Assembly (NCBI RefSeq): GCF_013113835.1 | Contig: NZ_VTYQ01000004.1 | Span: forward strand, 310,001 to 374,000 | Direction: 5' to 3' | DNA length: 64,000 bases | DNA from: Vibrio sp. RE88 | Lineage (GTDB): Bacteria > Pseudomonadota > Gammaproteobacteria > Enterobacterales > Vibrionaceae | Part shown: one piece after another, positions 6,964 through 15,759 of the stretch | How the letters are laid out: the number at the start of each line of letters is the position of its first letter | Numbering within the stretch: the stretch's first letter is position 1 | Made by a program: the position numbers and the translations under genes | The notes under the pieces: model-generated | Databases searched by the model: none | Told to the model about the DNA's origin: nothing | The model's input: only the letters and a program-made list of their open reading frames with translations

Positions 6964-8802
6964 ATGAAGAAAAATACGCCTAAAACGAAACATGCGAGAG
7001 TGATGAACCGCTACTCGGCATGGAAATACGCAGTGCTGATCGTGACAGTTATTGTGCTTGCACTCAGTGCGATCCCCACATGGTACGGTGAGCAACCATC
7101 CATTCAGGTGACAGCGTCACAAAAAAATAAAGTTATCGACAATCCAGTGGAACTAAACCGCTACTTGGAACAACGAAACATTCACGCTAACGAGATTACT
7201 CAGCAAGAGAACTCAACCACATTGGTGTTCGATAACGAAACCGATCAAACCCATGCACGCGAAGCACTGAATGGTTTATTGGGTAAGCAAGACGCCATTA
7301 GCTTCTCTTACGTGTCTGTCGCACCAAAATGGCTAAGTGATATGGGTTTCAGCCCAATCAAGCTTGGTTTGGATTTACGTGGTGGTGTGCAATTCTTATT
7401 GAATGTGGACGTGGATAAAGCGTTTGAAGAGCAACGCAACACTATCGTCGATGAAATGCGTGACATGCTGCGTCAAGAGCACATTCGAGGCGTTAAGTTT
7501 GCCCAAGTCGGCGTGGATGGTTTTGATCTGAAAAGTAATTCAGGCGAGGCTTTAACTAAGTCTGCGAACTATATTCGTCAAAACTATCCGGGTTGGGACA
7601 TTAAACGTCATTCAGATTACCTAGCGGTTAAGCCGACAGTGCAGAACAAATCTGAGTTTCAAACTGTCACCATCAAGCAAAACCTGAAAATTATGCGTGA
7701 TCGTATTGAAGAGCTTGGGATCACGGAAGCTTTGGTACAACGCCAGGGCGAGCACAGTATTCGCATTGAACTGCCGGGTGTGCAAGATCCTTCTCAGGCG
7801 AAGAACGTCATTGGCGCAACGGCGACGTTGGCCTTCCATGAAGCGAAATCGCCATCCGAAGGCGTGTCTTATGGGGACATTGTGCTTAAGGATAATGATG
7901 GCCGTGATGTAGTGCTGTCAAAACGCCCTGTGTTAACCGGTGAACACATCGTGAATGCACGTGCTGGCGTGGACAAAATGGGCTTCTCAGAAGTTAACAT
8001 TTCGCTGGATCACTCGGGTGGTAAAACCATGAGTGACTTCTCCGGCAAGCATATTGGTAAGCCAATGGCGACCGTGTACCGTGAGTACACCACCAATGCT
8101 AATGGCGAGACAGAACGTAGCGAGAAGGTCATCAGTGTTGCAACCATTCAATCCCAGTTGGGTAGTCAGTTCCGAATCACAGGAGCCGGCTCTCTGGATG
8201 AAGCACAGAACTTAGCATTGCTGCTTCGTGCAGGTTCACTAACTGCGCCTGTCACGATCGTTGAGGAGCGCACCATCGGCGCATCACTTGGTGCAGAAAA
8301 CATTGAAAATGGTTTTGCTGCGTTAGCCTTGGGCATGGCGATGACACTGACGTTCATGGCGTTGTGGTACCGACGTTTGGGCTGGGTGGCTAATGTTGCA
8401 CTTGTAGTCAATATGGTCAGTCTGCTGGGTTTAATTGCTTTACTGCCGGGCGCGGTATTAACACTACCGGGTATCGCTGGTTTGGTGTTAACCGTGGGTA
8501 TGGCGGTGGATACTAACGTTCTGATATTCGAACGGATCAAAGACAAATTGGCGGAGGGGAGAACCTTTGCTCAATCCATCGATTTGGGCTTTGGGAGTGC
8601 GCTGAGCACCATTCTCGATGCCAACATCACAACTATGATCACCGCGGTTGTTCTGTATTCAATCGGTAACGGCCCAATTCAAGGCTTCGCTCTGACGTTA
8701 GGGCTTGGATTGCTAACCAGTATGTTCAGTGGCGTGTTTGCCTCTCGTGCAATTATCAATTTAGTTTGGGGACGCGATAGCCGTCGTGATGTAAGGGTTT
8801 AA
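6964..8802 (+). CDS. secD: SecD subunit of the second Sec export motor
   Basis: A 612-residue inner-membrane protein with the SecD architecture: an N-terminal membrane helix (about residues 15-35), a large periplasmic region containing GLDLRGG near residue 135, and five C-terminal helices with GMAVDTNVLIFERIKD, which carries the ion-coupling aspartate. With SecF it uses the ion gradient to pull preproteins across the membrane after SecA. The length matches E. coli SecD. ATG at 6964 is preferred over an in-frame TTG at 6937 because the protein then begins with a normal basic tail. It lies downstream of vemP and 2 bp before secF, so this is the regulated, VemP-controlled copy (SecDF2). Confidence 0.93.
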   Translation: MKKNTPKTKHARVMNRYSAWKYAVLIVTVIVLALSAIPTWYGEQPSIQVTASQKNKVIDNPVELNRYLEQRNIHANEITQQENSTTLVFDNETDQTHAREALNGLLGKQDAISFSYVSVAPKWLSDMGFSPIKLGLDLRGGVQFLLNVDVDKAFEEQRNTIVDEMRDMLRQEHIRGVKFAQVGVDGFDLKSNSGEALTKSANYIRQNYPGWDIKRHSDYLAVKPTVQNKSEFQTVTIKQNLKIMRDRIEELGITEALVQRQGEHSIRIELPGVQDPSQAKNVIGATATLAFHEAKSPSEGVSYGDIVLKDNDGRDVVLSKRPVLTGEHIVNARAGVDKMGFSEVNISLDHSGGKTMSDFSGKHIGKPMATVYREYTTNANGETERSEKVISVATIQSQLGSQFRITGAGSLDEAQNLALLLRAGSLTAPVTIVEERTIGASLGAENIENGFAALALGMAMTLTFMALWYRRLGWVANVALVVNMVSLLGLIALLPGAVLTLPGIAGLVLTVGMAVDTNVLIFERIKDKLAEGRTFAQSIDLGFGSALSTILDANITTMITAVVLYSIGNGPIQGFALTLGLGLLTSMFSGVFASRAIINLVWGRDSRRDVRV

Positions 8803-8804
8803 TT

Positions 8805-9707
8805 ATGGTTGAATATCTAAAACAAAATATCCGTCGTATCCGTTACATCACCAGCTTTGTTTCGGTTGCACTCATGGTTATCTCTCTTGGTGCATTCGCG
8901 GTAAAAGGCCTCAATATGGGGTTGGACTTTACCGGAGGCATGGTGACAGAAGTGCAGGTGGACAAAAACCTGAATAACAACGATTTACTTGAAGCACTTC
9001 AGCCTTCATTAGGTGAGTTTACTTCAGTGACGCATTCTGATCAGGATGGTCGTTGGATCATACGCTACCCAATTCCAGAAGATGAAGCGACGGCACCAGA
9101 CATCACCTCTGTACTAGCTGGGGTCTCTCATCAGGTTGATGTAGTCAGCAATAGCATGGTGGGCTCGCAAGTCGGACAGGACTTGGTTGACCAAGGCGGA
9201 CTGGCTTTGCTGATTTCGATGTTGTGTATTCTGGGCTATTTGTGTTTCCGATTTGAATGGAGACTAGCGAGTGGCTCATTGCTTGCGCTACTGCATGATG
9301 TCGTATTGGTGTTAGGTTTCTTTGCTGCGACACAAATGGAATTCAATTTGACCGTGTTTGCCGCGATTTTGGCGATACTGGGCTACTCGCTGAATGACTC
9401 CATCATTATCGCAGACCGAATTCGAGAGTTACTGGTAGCCAAACAGAAGACGCCTATAGACGAAATTAACGACCAAGCGGTAATCGCGACGTTCTCTCGA
9501 ACCATGGTGACGTCAGGCACAACCTTGCTAACGGTTTCCGCTTTGTGGATTATGGGAGGTAATGCTCTTGAAGGGTTTGCGATCGCGATGTTTATTGGCA
9601 TTCTGTCGGGCACTTGGTCTTCTATCTCCATTGGTACCGTACTGCCAGAGTGGCTTAAGCTGGAACCTAAGCATTACCTTCCAGTCGAAGTGGATTCAGC
9701 GCCTTAA
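8805..9707 (+). CDS. secF: SecF subunit of the second Sec export motor
   Basis: A 300-residue membrane protein. It has an N-terminal helix (about 17-37), the conserved GLDFTGG motif near residue 42, a short periplasmic domain, and five C-terminal helices with ILGYSLNDSIIIADRIRE in the place of the SecD ion-coupling motif. It pairs with SecD to form one transporter-like unit. The start lies 2 bp after the secD stop, so the two are translationally coupled. A strong terminator follows, closing the vemP-secD-secF unit. Confidence 0.93.
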   Translation: MVEYLKQNIRRIRYITSFVSVALMVISLGAFAVKGLNMGLDFTGGMVTEVQVDKNLNNNDLLEALQPSLGEFTSVTHSDQDGRWIIRYPIPEDEATAPDITSVLAGVSHQVDVVSNSMVGSQVGQDLVDQGGLALLISMLCILGYLCFRFEWRLASGSLLALLHDVVLVLGFFAATQMEFNLTVFAAILAILGYSLNDSIIIADRIRELLVAKQKTPIDEINDQAVIATFSRTMVTSGTTLLTVSALWIMGGNALEGFAIAMFIGILSGTWSSISIGTVLPEWLKLEPKHYLPVEVDSAP

Positions 9708-9729
9708 CATTCGTTAAAGTGAAACTTAC

Positions 9730-9760
9730 ACGCCCTGTAACAAAGTTATGGGGCGTTTTT
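9730..9760 (+). terminator. terminator of the vemP-secDF operon
   Basis: ACGCCC (9730-9735) pairs with GGGCGT (9751-9756). An inner TAAC/GTTA stem continues the hairpin, and a T-run follows. An ATG at 9748 sits inside the right arm, so it is not a likely start for the next gene. Confidence 0.85.
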
Positions 9761-9828
9761 GTTTGGTCACTACTGAAAGTCAGGTAGTGTATGAACATAG
9801 ATTAATAACGTTCTCGGCGATTGAGAGT

Positions 9829-10614
9829 ATGGGTACAGACAACGAATTGTCACAAATGGGCAGCGCGAAAGTACGTTTGATTGAAAGGCAAGGGCAGAGG
9901 TACATTCAGAAGCAAGGCGTGAATGAGATAGAGCGGGATTTCTATCTCACTGCTGCTAAAGCGTTGAAGGAACGAGGAGTGCAGTCACCTCGTTTTATCC
10001 AAGCTGACGCTGATTCCATCGTTATCGAGTATATCCCTCATTCGGTGACACTCGAGGAGCTAACCCGTTCAAGCCAAGTGTTTAGCCAGATCGCGGCTAT
10101 ACACCAAACACCAATAGATCCTGACTGGAAGTTCAAACAGCATTGCTGGAGTGACGATGCTCTACGTACAGCCTTTCAGCTCCTATCTCTCAACTCTCAA
10201 GAACAGAGCGTGCTGAAAAAGTTGCAGTCGCAAAGTCATATCATTTTTGATTACCCAACGCTCTTGTCTGGTGATACCAACGATGGTAACTGGGGGCGCA
10301 GAGAGAATGGGGAATTGGTATTGTTTGACTGGGAACGTTTTAGCACAGGTAGCCCGGCGATTGATCTTGTTCCCTTAATCAAAGGGTTAGGGGATGAAGA
10401 AGCCATGCTGCGCATTGTAGATAGCTACATGGATGTACATAAAGCGATGCCAAGAGAGGAATTGTTCCGCCATGTGATGATTGCTAAAGCTTGGATAGTG
10501 GTAGAGGTCACTAATTTGCTATATGAACGACAAAAGCCTCAACTTCAAAAGTATCTAGATTGGTTCAATGCGAATCTACCTAGATGGATTCGAGGTGTTG
10601 AGGCTCTGGTTTAA
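9829..10614 (+). CDS. aminoglycoside phosphotransferase/choline-kinase-like protein
   Basis: About 261 residues of the APH/choline-kinase (protein-kinase-like) fold. The N-lobe lysine region is QRYIQKQG. The catalytic loop reads LLSGDTNDGNWG, where the aspartate and asparagine of the usual HGDLxxxN are kept but His is replaced by Ser. The DFG equivalent is LFDWERFSTG, followed by SPAIDL. A small-molecule kinase is likely, but the substrate is unknown. The frame is open from ATG at 9748, but that codon lies in the preceding terminator; ATG at 9829 gives a compact protein and is my choice, without a strong ribosome site. Confidence 0.7.
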   Translation: MGTDNELSQMGSAKVRLIERQGQRYIQKQGVNEIERDFYLTAAKALKERGVQSPRFIQADADSIVIEYIPHSVTLEELTRSSQVFSQIAAIHQTPIDPDWKFKQHCWSDDALRTAFQLLSLNSQEQSVLKKLQSQSHIIFDYPTLLSGDTNDGNWGRRENGELVLFDWERFSTGSPAIDLVPLIKGLGDEEAMLRIVDSYMDVHKAMPREELFRHVMIAKAWIVVEVTNLLYERQKPQLQKYLDWFNANLPRWIRGVEALV

Positions 10615-10620
10615 TCGATG

Positions 10621-11352
10621 CTAGTTTGTCGAAGAGGCGAGGAACTCCGTAAAACGCTGCCAGGATTTTTCATCGGCTTCCTTTCGATAGCGCTCGCTGC
10701 CAAATACAGTAAAGGCATGAGGGGCACCGCTGTAGGTGATCATCTCATGGGCTACGTTCTGTGCTTCTAACTCGCTTGCTAATGCTGCGAACTGTTCCAT
10801 TGGGATCGCACTGTCAGCTGTGCCATGCAAAACCAGTATGGGAGCTGTGGTCTCTTGGTAAGATTGGCCTTGAGGTGTCTGCAATCCGCCATGGAAGGTA
10901 ACAAAGCCTTTGGCCTTCATTCCAGCTCGTGCGGATTCCAATACTGCAGCTCCACCGAAGCAATAACCCATAACAACGGTATTACTCGCATTACCACCAA
11001 GAGTGGCAGCGTAATCTAAACTCCCTTGCATTAAAGCTCTAAGCTTATCTCTGTCTTTATACAGTTCGCCAGTGTGTTGCTTTTTATCCTTTACTTCAGT
11101 TGGTCGAACGCCTTTACCAAATAAATCGGCGGCAAAAACGTTGTAACCTAGGTCGTTAAGCATTTGCGCGCGTTTCATTTCATAATCGGTTAACCCGTCC
11201 CAATCATGAACCAGTAATATGAGTGGGGCGTCATCGCTGACTTTTGCCCAATACCCTTCATATTCATTACCATTTACATTGTAAATTTTATTTTCGCCAG
11301 CTGTAGCAAATACGCTAACAAGCGCGAGAATAACGGTCAATTGTATTTTCAT
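10621..11352 (-). CDS. secreted dienelactone-hydrolase-family protein
   Basis: A 243-residue alpha/beta hydrolase with a signal peptide (residues 1-18, ending ATAG). The catalytic triad typical of dienelactone hydrolase is visible: Cys131 in GYCFGG, Asp180 in HGTADSAIP and His212 in GAPHAF. The early HDWDG motif is also conserved. Such proteins cleave lactones or small esters; the periplasmic substrate is unknown. The start at 11352 follows a perfect GGAGG ribosome site, which rules out the 26-residue upstream extension in the open frame. It ends 6 bp from the convergent kinase-like gene with no terminator between. Confidence 0.85.
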   Translation of the reverse strand: MKIQLTVILALVSVFATAGENKIYNVNGNEYEGYWAKVSDDAPLILLVHDWDGLTDYEMKRAQMLNDLGYNVFAADLFGKGVRPTEVKDKKQHTGELYKDRDKLRALMQGSLDYAATLGGNASNTVVMGYCFGGAAVLESARAGMKAKGFVTFHGGLQTPQGQSYQETTAPILVLHGTADSAIPMEQFAALASELEAQNVAHEMITYSGAPHAFTVFGSERYRKEADEKSWQRFTEFLASSTN

Positions 11353-11946
11353 AACCACCTCCGTTGGTTTAGAGAGTGTAGTACTTAACCTACTTTTTGT
11401 AATTTCTAATCTATCAATATTGGGAGCCAATAATAACCATAAAGAAGTAGGGATTAAAATTAACCATATATCTGGTGTCTATTTTGAGGTCAGAAGGCGT
11501 TATTCAAAACCTAATAGAACAGAATATTTATCGTCCAAATGTTGAATGCTTAGCTCTCAGATTAACATTAATTCTAATGTGGTCATGCCTATTGGTTGTT
11601 TTGATATTTATTTATCTTGCATGTTTTTTATGTATGTTTGATGTATTTTTATGCGGATATCAGAAGAATTTACGAGTATTAAAGATATATAAACCTTAAT
11701 TAGATTATTAACTGTCGGATTTTGGTCACATTTTTAGTATTCTGTTCAGTTGCTGTACTCTTTGTTGCGATTGCCATGCTGTCGGCATCAATAAACGTTT
11801 AAAGTGTAGAATAGGTAGTAGAAACAAAGTTTTTATCCCCTCCTGAGTACAGTAGTAGAGGCATTATATATAAATTGCCCTTTATCGAAATTTACAATTA
11901 GTTTCGAAATTATAAATAAAATATAGATATAAAACTGGCAAGGATA
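11353..11946. other. AT-rich intergenic region before the ToxR-like regulator
   Basis: No supported gene. A 74-codon plus-strand frame (11475-11699) is AT-driven and has no ribosome site, so it is not called. The region holds the promoter of the regulator gene. CGAAATT occurs twice, 18 bp apart (11886 and 11904), close to the start codon. CTGTACTC (11753-11760) and GAGTACAG (11845-11852) form an 8-bp inverted pair. Either could be a binding site, but neither matches a known operator. Confidence 0.45.
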
Positions 11947-12618
11947 ATGATTACAATTAATGGATCTTTCGAGGTTGATCTTGAAAAAGGAATCGTCAAA
12001 AACACAAAGACTAATTACATCATTAGTTTAGGTGTTAACGAAATTGAACTGTTAACTTACTTTATAGATAACTCTAATACTTTGCTGTCCAAAAAGGATT
12101 TGTTGGACCACGTATGGACACGCAAAGGCATTTTTGTGGAAGAAAGCAGTTTAATGAATGCATTGTCTTATTGCAGAAAGGCTTTTGACGATAAATATGG
12201 CAAAGTGATTAAGACCGAGCGGGGCAGAGGCTATCGTTTCGTCGGCGAAATCAACAGTGCTCAGGAAGCATCAGCGCTTGTCGAAGATGCTGGCGAACAC
12301 GTAGAAGCCAAAAAGCATAAGTTGCTGGAGAAGTGGAGCACTAAGAAGGCTGTGTTCTACTTGTCTTCTGCCACGTTGTTTTTTGCTGCAGGTATATACT
12401 CCAGTGTTGTGTTTAAGGGTTTTACTGGCCCAGATGCTGCTAAGGACTATTCCTATCGCATTTATGAGTCTTGCTCGTATGTGTCAAAGTCCAGCGGAAA
12501 CAGGAAAGATTTCGGCCGGTCAGCTGTAATTACCAATGATGGTATCTCTATTATCATCAATGAACAGTTAGAATCACTGAGCTTTCCGTCGAAGATCGCA
12601 GAGGTCATCTGTGAATAA
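11947..12618 (+). CDS. ToxR/VtrA-like membrane-bound transcription regulator
   Basis: A 223-residue inner-membrane regulator. Residues 1-97 are an OmpR-type winged helix with no receiver (SLGVNEIELLTYFI, then KTERGRGYRFVGEI at the wing). A linker rich in Glu and Lys leads to one membrane helix (about 113-132), and residues 135-223 are periplasmic, with cysteines at about 155 and 222. This is the ToxR, TcpP and VtrA layout. The downstream gene overlaps it by 8 bp and encodes a small anchored periplasmic protein, as in vtrA-vtrC and toxR-toxS. By analogy the periplasmic domains form a heterodimer that senses a ligand such as bile. The ligand and targets are unknown here. Confidence 0.75.
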   Translation: MITINGSFEVDLEKGIVKNTKTNYIISLGVNEIELLTYFIDNSNTLLSKKDLLDHVWTRKGIFVEESSLMNALSYCRKAFDDKYGKVIKTERGRGYRFVGEINSAQEASALVEDAGEHVEAKKHKLLEKWSTKKAVFYLSSATLFFAAGIYSSVVFKGFTGPDAAKDYSYRIYESCSYVSKSSGNRKDFGRSAVITNDGISIIINEQLESLSFPSKIAEVICE

Positions 12619-13069
12619 AACGGGGTTTGTCTTAGTGTCGACTTTGCCGTTCATGACGGGTTGGTATTACCATTCAGAAAATTATGGTCTTTCTTCGGGT
12701 GTCTATTACTCCGATACTCAGTCTCATGTTGAAACGAAGAACTCGAACGGGGCTTTGTTCCTCAGTCTACGCACTGAATTGGAGCTCAACTCAAAAAATG
12801 TGTATGAGCTCAACTTATATACTCGAAGAAAGAGCGGCTCCTTTACTAAAGGCGTCTATGTCTACGATGACTATCGACTGTCCCTATATGAGCAGGAGCA
12901 TGTCTCGTTCCAGCCTTCGGATAGAGACATTCCATTTACAGAAAAGGTGATCATTGGCCCAGGAACCATGGGAAGAGAAGATATGATGGTTGTACCGATT
13001 AAAAGAGCAAACAGCGGGTTTGTACTCTTTACTGAAAGAGCCGCGTATCTCTACAAAAAAGTAGATTAA
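12611..13069 (+). CDS. VtrC-like periplasmic partner of the ToxR-like regulator
   Basis: A 152-residue protein with a short N-terminal hydrophobic segment (about residues 5-19) and a periplasmic domain rich in predicted beta strands (alternating polar and aromatic residues, for example VYELNLYTRRKSG and GVYVYDDYRLSLYE). It starts at GTG inside the last codons of the regulator gene (8-bp overlap), implying coupled translation and a 1:1 complex. The size, order and anchor match VtrC, which builds a shared beta-barrel with VtrA that binds bile salts. Sequence identity cannot be judged by eye, so the VtrC assignment rests on architecture and synteny. Confidence 0.65.
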   Translation: MNKTGFVLVSTLPFMTGWYYHSENYGLSSGVYYSDTQSHVETKNSNGALFLSLRTELELNSKNVYELNLYTRRKSGSFTKGVYVYDDYRLSLYEQEHVSFQPSDRDIPFTEKVIIGPGTMGREDMMVVPIKRANSGFVLFTERAAYLYKKVD

Positions 13070-13076
13070 AGACTAG

Positions 13077-13099
13077 GCTCTGGGCACTATGCCCAGAGC
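13077..13099 (+). terminator. hairpin after the regulator pair
   Basis: GCTCTGGGC pairs perfectly with GCCCAGAGC around a 5-base loop, 8 bp after the VtrC-like stop. There is no T-run after it, so it may slow or protect the transcript end without being a classical terminator. Confidence 0.55.
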
Positions 13100-13199
13100 G
13101 CGCTGCGTAAATTGATGAGAGCTTATCCTTTCCGTTTCACTCCTTCTGAACCAAATTCAATTCGACTATCAGTTACGCTGTCGTAATGATGGCCGCCCT

Positions 13200-13538
13200 T
13201 TAGAATTCCTGAGTTCGCTTTGTGTACTTATTTTTCAAACCAATGATGATCCTGTCGGCAAAGAACGCAATCGGCATCACAAAGGCTAAGAAGGCGACCC
13301 CACGAGTTGACGGCGATAGATGCTGCTGAGCGAGAATCAGGGCTAGTAGAATGATAGAACCTAATAAGGATATCACTACCATAAAGCGATATTCATTTTC
13401 TCTGCTAAACAGCAGAAGCAACCCCAAGCACAACGGGCTGAAAAGGATTGCTGCGGTTAGCACCAGCTCTCGAACCTCGGGAACAAATAAAGACACTCCT
13501 GCGTAAATTGCCACCAAGTACAACACCCAAAAAATCAT
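13200..13538 (-). CDS. small inner-membrane protein, four predicted helices
   Basis: A 112-residue hydrophobic protein with four membrane segments at roughly residues 2-20, 26-44, 50-68 and 80-100, and a basic cytosolic tail (LKNKYTKRTQEF). I recognise no family. The ATG follows an AAGGAG-like ribosome site. It is divergent from the periplasmic binding protein gene, with about 170 bp of AT-rich promoter region between them. Confidence 0.65.
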   Translation of the reverse strand: MIFWVLYLVAIYAGVSLFVPEVRELVLTAAILFSPLCLGLLLLFSRENEYRFMVVISLLGSIILLALILAQQHLSPSTRGVAFLAFVMPIAFFADRIIIGLKNKYTKRTQEF

Positions 13539-13707
13539 GACTACTCCTTATCTTAGATTGGGTGGATATTGTTTTAGTTTTAGACAGTTAAGACAATTTA
13601 CATAAGATTAATTAAGTTTAAATGACTTGATTAAACTTGAGTTTATTGAACCGAGTGGTGGGCTTGATATGTTCTAAACCTTAGTCATTAAAATTGAATG
13701 GAAGAAA

Positions 13708-14622
13708 ATGAAGCTACTCAAGTTATCTGCCTTGCTCGCACCTATGCTGCAACTGAGCAATATCGCGTATGCTAGTGATACCAAAGATATCCTTCTTTAT
13801 ACCCCATGGCTTGAGGAGCCTGGTACTAGAATCATGGTAGACAAGCTTAAGGAAGTCTCATGGGATAAACACTGGAACATCAATCTGGTCTCTGATCCCG
13901 TTGAACTGGGCGAAAGTCTTTATGCTAAGTCCAAACCATCGGCCATTGTCGTTAATGCAGACCCTAGCTCTATTGAAGAGTATTTAATGATCGCTAAAGA
14001 GCAAGGCGTTCCTGTCGTCGGTATGGATTCGTTACATTCACGACATTTTGTGGCGAACGTCACCAGTGACAATACCGCGATGGCACGTGAAACGGCAGCC
14101 TACCTTGCGAAGGATATGAATTTTCAAGGGGAGGTAGTGATGGTGAGTTATCGAGCCTACCCACCTGTTTACGAGCGCGAATTAGCAGCAAAGCAAGAGT
14201 TTGAAAACCATTACCAAATTCGTGTGCACAGCACTATAGAGCCAGATGTTGCTAAATCTGATTATCAAGCTTTCAAACAGAAACTGGCGAAAGTTCTTAC
14301 CGCTGATAGTGAAGGAAAAATCCGAGGAGTTTGGTCAGCGTGGGATAGGCCGGCATTGGTTGCTGCCAAGGCGATAGACGAACTGGGCTACTCTGGCCGC
14401 ATCAAAGTGGTGGGAATAGACGGAACCGACCCTGCATTGGAAGCGCTGCAAACGTCGAAATCTTTTATTGCTACATCGGCTCAGGACTTAGAGGGGATAG
14501 CACAGCGGGTTGCTCATTTTGTTTTCAAGGTCACCAACCAAGAAGTGCTTAAAGAGCCGAATATCGAACTTCCCGCCAAATTACGTACCAAGTCTGATCT
14601 ACTGGAAGATTTGAGTATCTAA
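13708..14622 (+). CDS. periplasmic sugar-binding-type protein (LacI/RbsB fold), orphan
   Basis: A 304-residue protein with a signal peptide (residues 1-22, ending AYA) and the two-lobed fold of ribose-type binding proteins. Typical stretches are SAIVVNADPSSIEEYL, GVPVVGMDS, the substrate-lobe loop VTSDNTAMARETAAYLA, GVWSAWDRPALVAAKAIDELG and IKVVGIDGTDPALEAL. Such proteins feed an ABC importer or signal to a sensor kinase or chemoreceptor. No transporter, kinase or receptor gene lies beside it, so the partner must be elsewhere. The ligand is probably a sugar or sugar-like compound, by family only. Confidence 0.8.
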   Translation: MKLLKLSALLAPMLQLSNIAYASDTKDILLYTPWLEEPGTRIMVDKLKEVSWDKHWNINLVSDPVELGESLYAKSKPSAIVVNADPSSIEEYLMIAKEQGVPVVGMDSLHSRHFVANVTSDNTAMARETAAYLAKDMNFQGEVVMVSYRAYPPVYERELAAKQEFENHYQIRVHSTIEPDVAKSDYQAFKQKLAKVLTADSEGKIRGVWSAWDRPALVAAKAIDELGYSGRIKVVGIDGTDPALEALQTSKSFIATSAQDLEGIAQRVAHFVFKVTNQEVLKEPNIELPAKLRTKSDLLEDLSI

Positions 14623-14680
14623 CCTTTAGGCGTCAATCCTTCTAGTTAACGCTTAGACATAATTGTTTTGCTGCAGCACT

Positions 14681-14809
14681 GGCACTCTATATTTGTTTAG
14701 GGTGCCTTGAGCACGTATGCATATGAGCGGATAGGAAGCCACACTTGCTGGTACTGCTTATCGCCATGTGGGGGCACAGGGGCGTTTCGCAATGAATAAG
14801 TGTGGCTTC
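14681..14809. repeat. multi-hairpin intergenic structure with a 12-bp perfect inverted repeat
   Basis: Between two convergent genes there are two nested or adjacent hairpins. GGCACTC (14681-14687) pairs with GGGTGCC (14700-14706), with one G-T pair. GAAGCCACACTT (14735-14746) pairs perfectly with AAGTGTGGCTTC (14798-14809) across 51 bp, which itself contains CGCC/GGCG (14762-14765 with about 14780-14784). The long internal part is unusual for a terminator. It may be a bidirectional end signal, a small RNA or a protein-binding cruciform. Confidence 0.5.
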
Positions 14810-14829
14810 TTTATCCAGCTCATCTAGCA

Positions 14830-15759
14830 TTATGTTGTTATGTGCTGACGTTGAGTCTCAAGCAGCGCTTTTACTCTGTCACGTACGTCCGAGCAGTATT
14901 TGAAAGGTAATTGGTACTTGTTTGCTAATTGGATGCTCGCGTCAAAAATGGTCTCAAACTCGACTTGTTTTCCATTGTCGAAATCTTCTTTCATGCTGAA
15001 ATAGGCATTCTGGTAGCTGGGGGCATCTAACAAAGAGAGCAGCTCAGAAATAGTGAGTTTGGGATGCGGAACAGACAACGCATCAAACAGTGCCAAGAAC
15101 TCTTGTTCAATATCTAGCATTAACTCACGACACTTGGCGTTATTGGCTAGGCCATACATGTCCGAATCAAAGATAAACGACGCAGCGTTAGCAGCGAAGC
15201 TAATCATAAGTTTTGGCAGCCTCGCATGGTAAGTGCTTGTTTCGCGTTTTACCTCGTCAAAGGCGTGACTCAATATGGAATCCAGATACGGGTTCGCTTG
15301 GCCTTGATGGACAGCGTAAACACAATCCAGTAACTGATTATGCAAAGTGACCTGATAAGGTGCGGTAGTGTAACTGGCTTTTAAATGAGTGATCGCGCTG
15401 ATGATAGCGTTACTCGAGTCTAGGGCTTGAGCGAGTTTGTCATCTTCCCCGATGCCATTTTGGAGTAAAACGATAGTTTTGTTTGTCCAGGCTTTGGCTT
15501 GCTCGAATAAGGCGCTGTTATCGTGTGCTTTGGTGGTGATAAAGACGACATCACCTGTCACCTGTTCTACCCCGTGGCTGGTGGCGTGTGCTTGACCAAT
15601 CAGTGGCTCATCGGTTTCCGGATAGGTAAGCAACACCTGTTCGTCTTGCCTGATGGAACTCTCTCTATAGACCCATTGGATTTGAATATCGGGAAAAGAA
15701 GACAATCGAGCGGCGAGAAACCCTCCAAGACTGCCTAAACCAATAATACTCACTTTCAT
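14830..15759 (-). CDS. ketopantoate reductase-family (2-dehydropantoate 2-reductase) protein
   Basis: A 309-residue two-domain NADP-dependent reductase. The Rossmann motif is IIGLGSLGGFLAARL at the N-terminus. The ketopantoate reductase region has VFITTKAHDN near residue 75 and LLQNGIGEDD near 97. The C-terminal helical domain contains PKLMISFAANAASFIFDSD, where the catalytic lysine and asparagine are expected. The family makes pantoate for coenzyme A, but many paralogues act on other 2-oxo acids, and this one stands alone with no pan genes nearby. The assignment to the family is firm; the substrate is open. Confidence 0.82.
   Translation of the reverse strand: MKVSIIGLGSLGGFLAARLSSFPDIQIQWVYRESSIRQDEQVLLTYPETDEPLIGQAHATSHGVEQVTGDVVFITTKAHDNSALFEQAKAWTNKTIVLLQNGIGEDDKLAQALDSSNAIISAITHLKASYTTAPYQVTLHNQLLDCVYAVHQGQANPYLDSILSHAFDEVKRETSTYHARLPKLMISFAANAASFIFDSDMYGLANNAKCRELMLDIEQEFLALFDALSVPHPKLTISELLSLLDAPSYQNAYFSMKEDFDNGKQVEFETIFDASIQLANKYQLPFKYCSDVRDRVKALLETQRQHITT

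Noticed and set aside
11475..11699. 74-codon plus-strand frame with hydrophobic residues
   Set aside because: It lies in AT-rich promoter DNA, has no ribosome site and no recognisable domain; its hydrophobicity follows from T-rich codons.
14681..14809. Integron attC-like site
   Set aside because: The core RYYYAAC/GTTRRRY boxes are absent and there is no cassette array around it.
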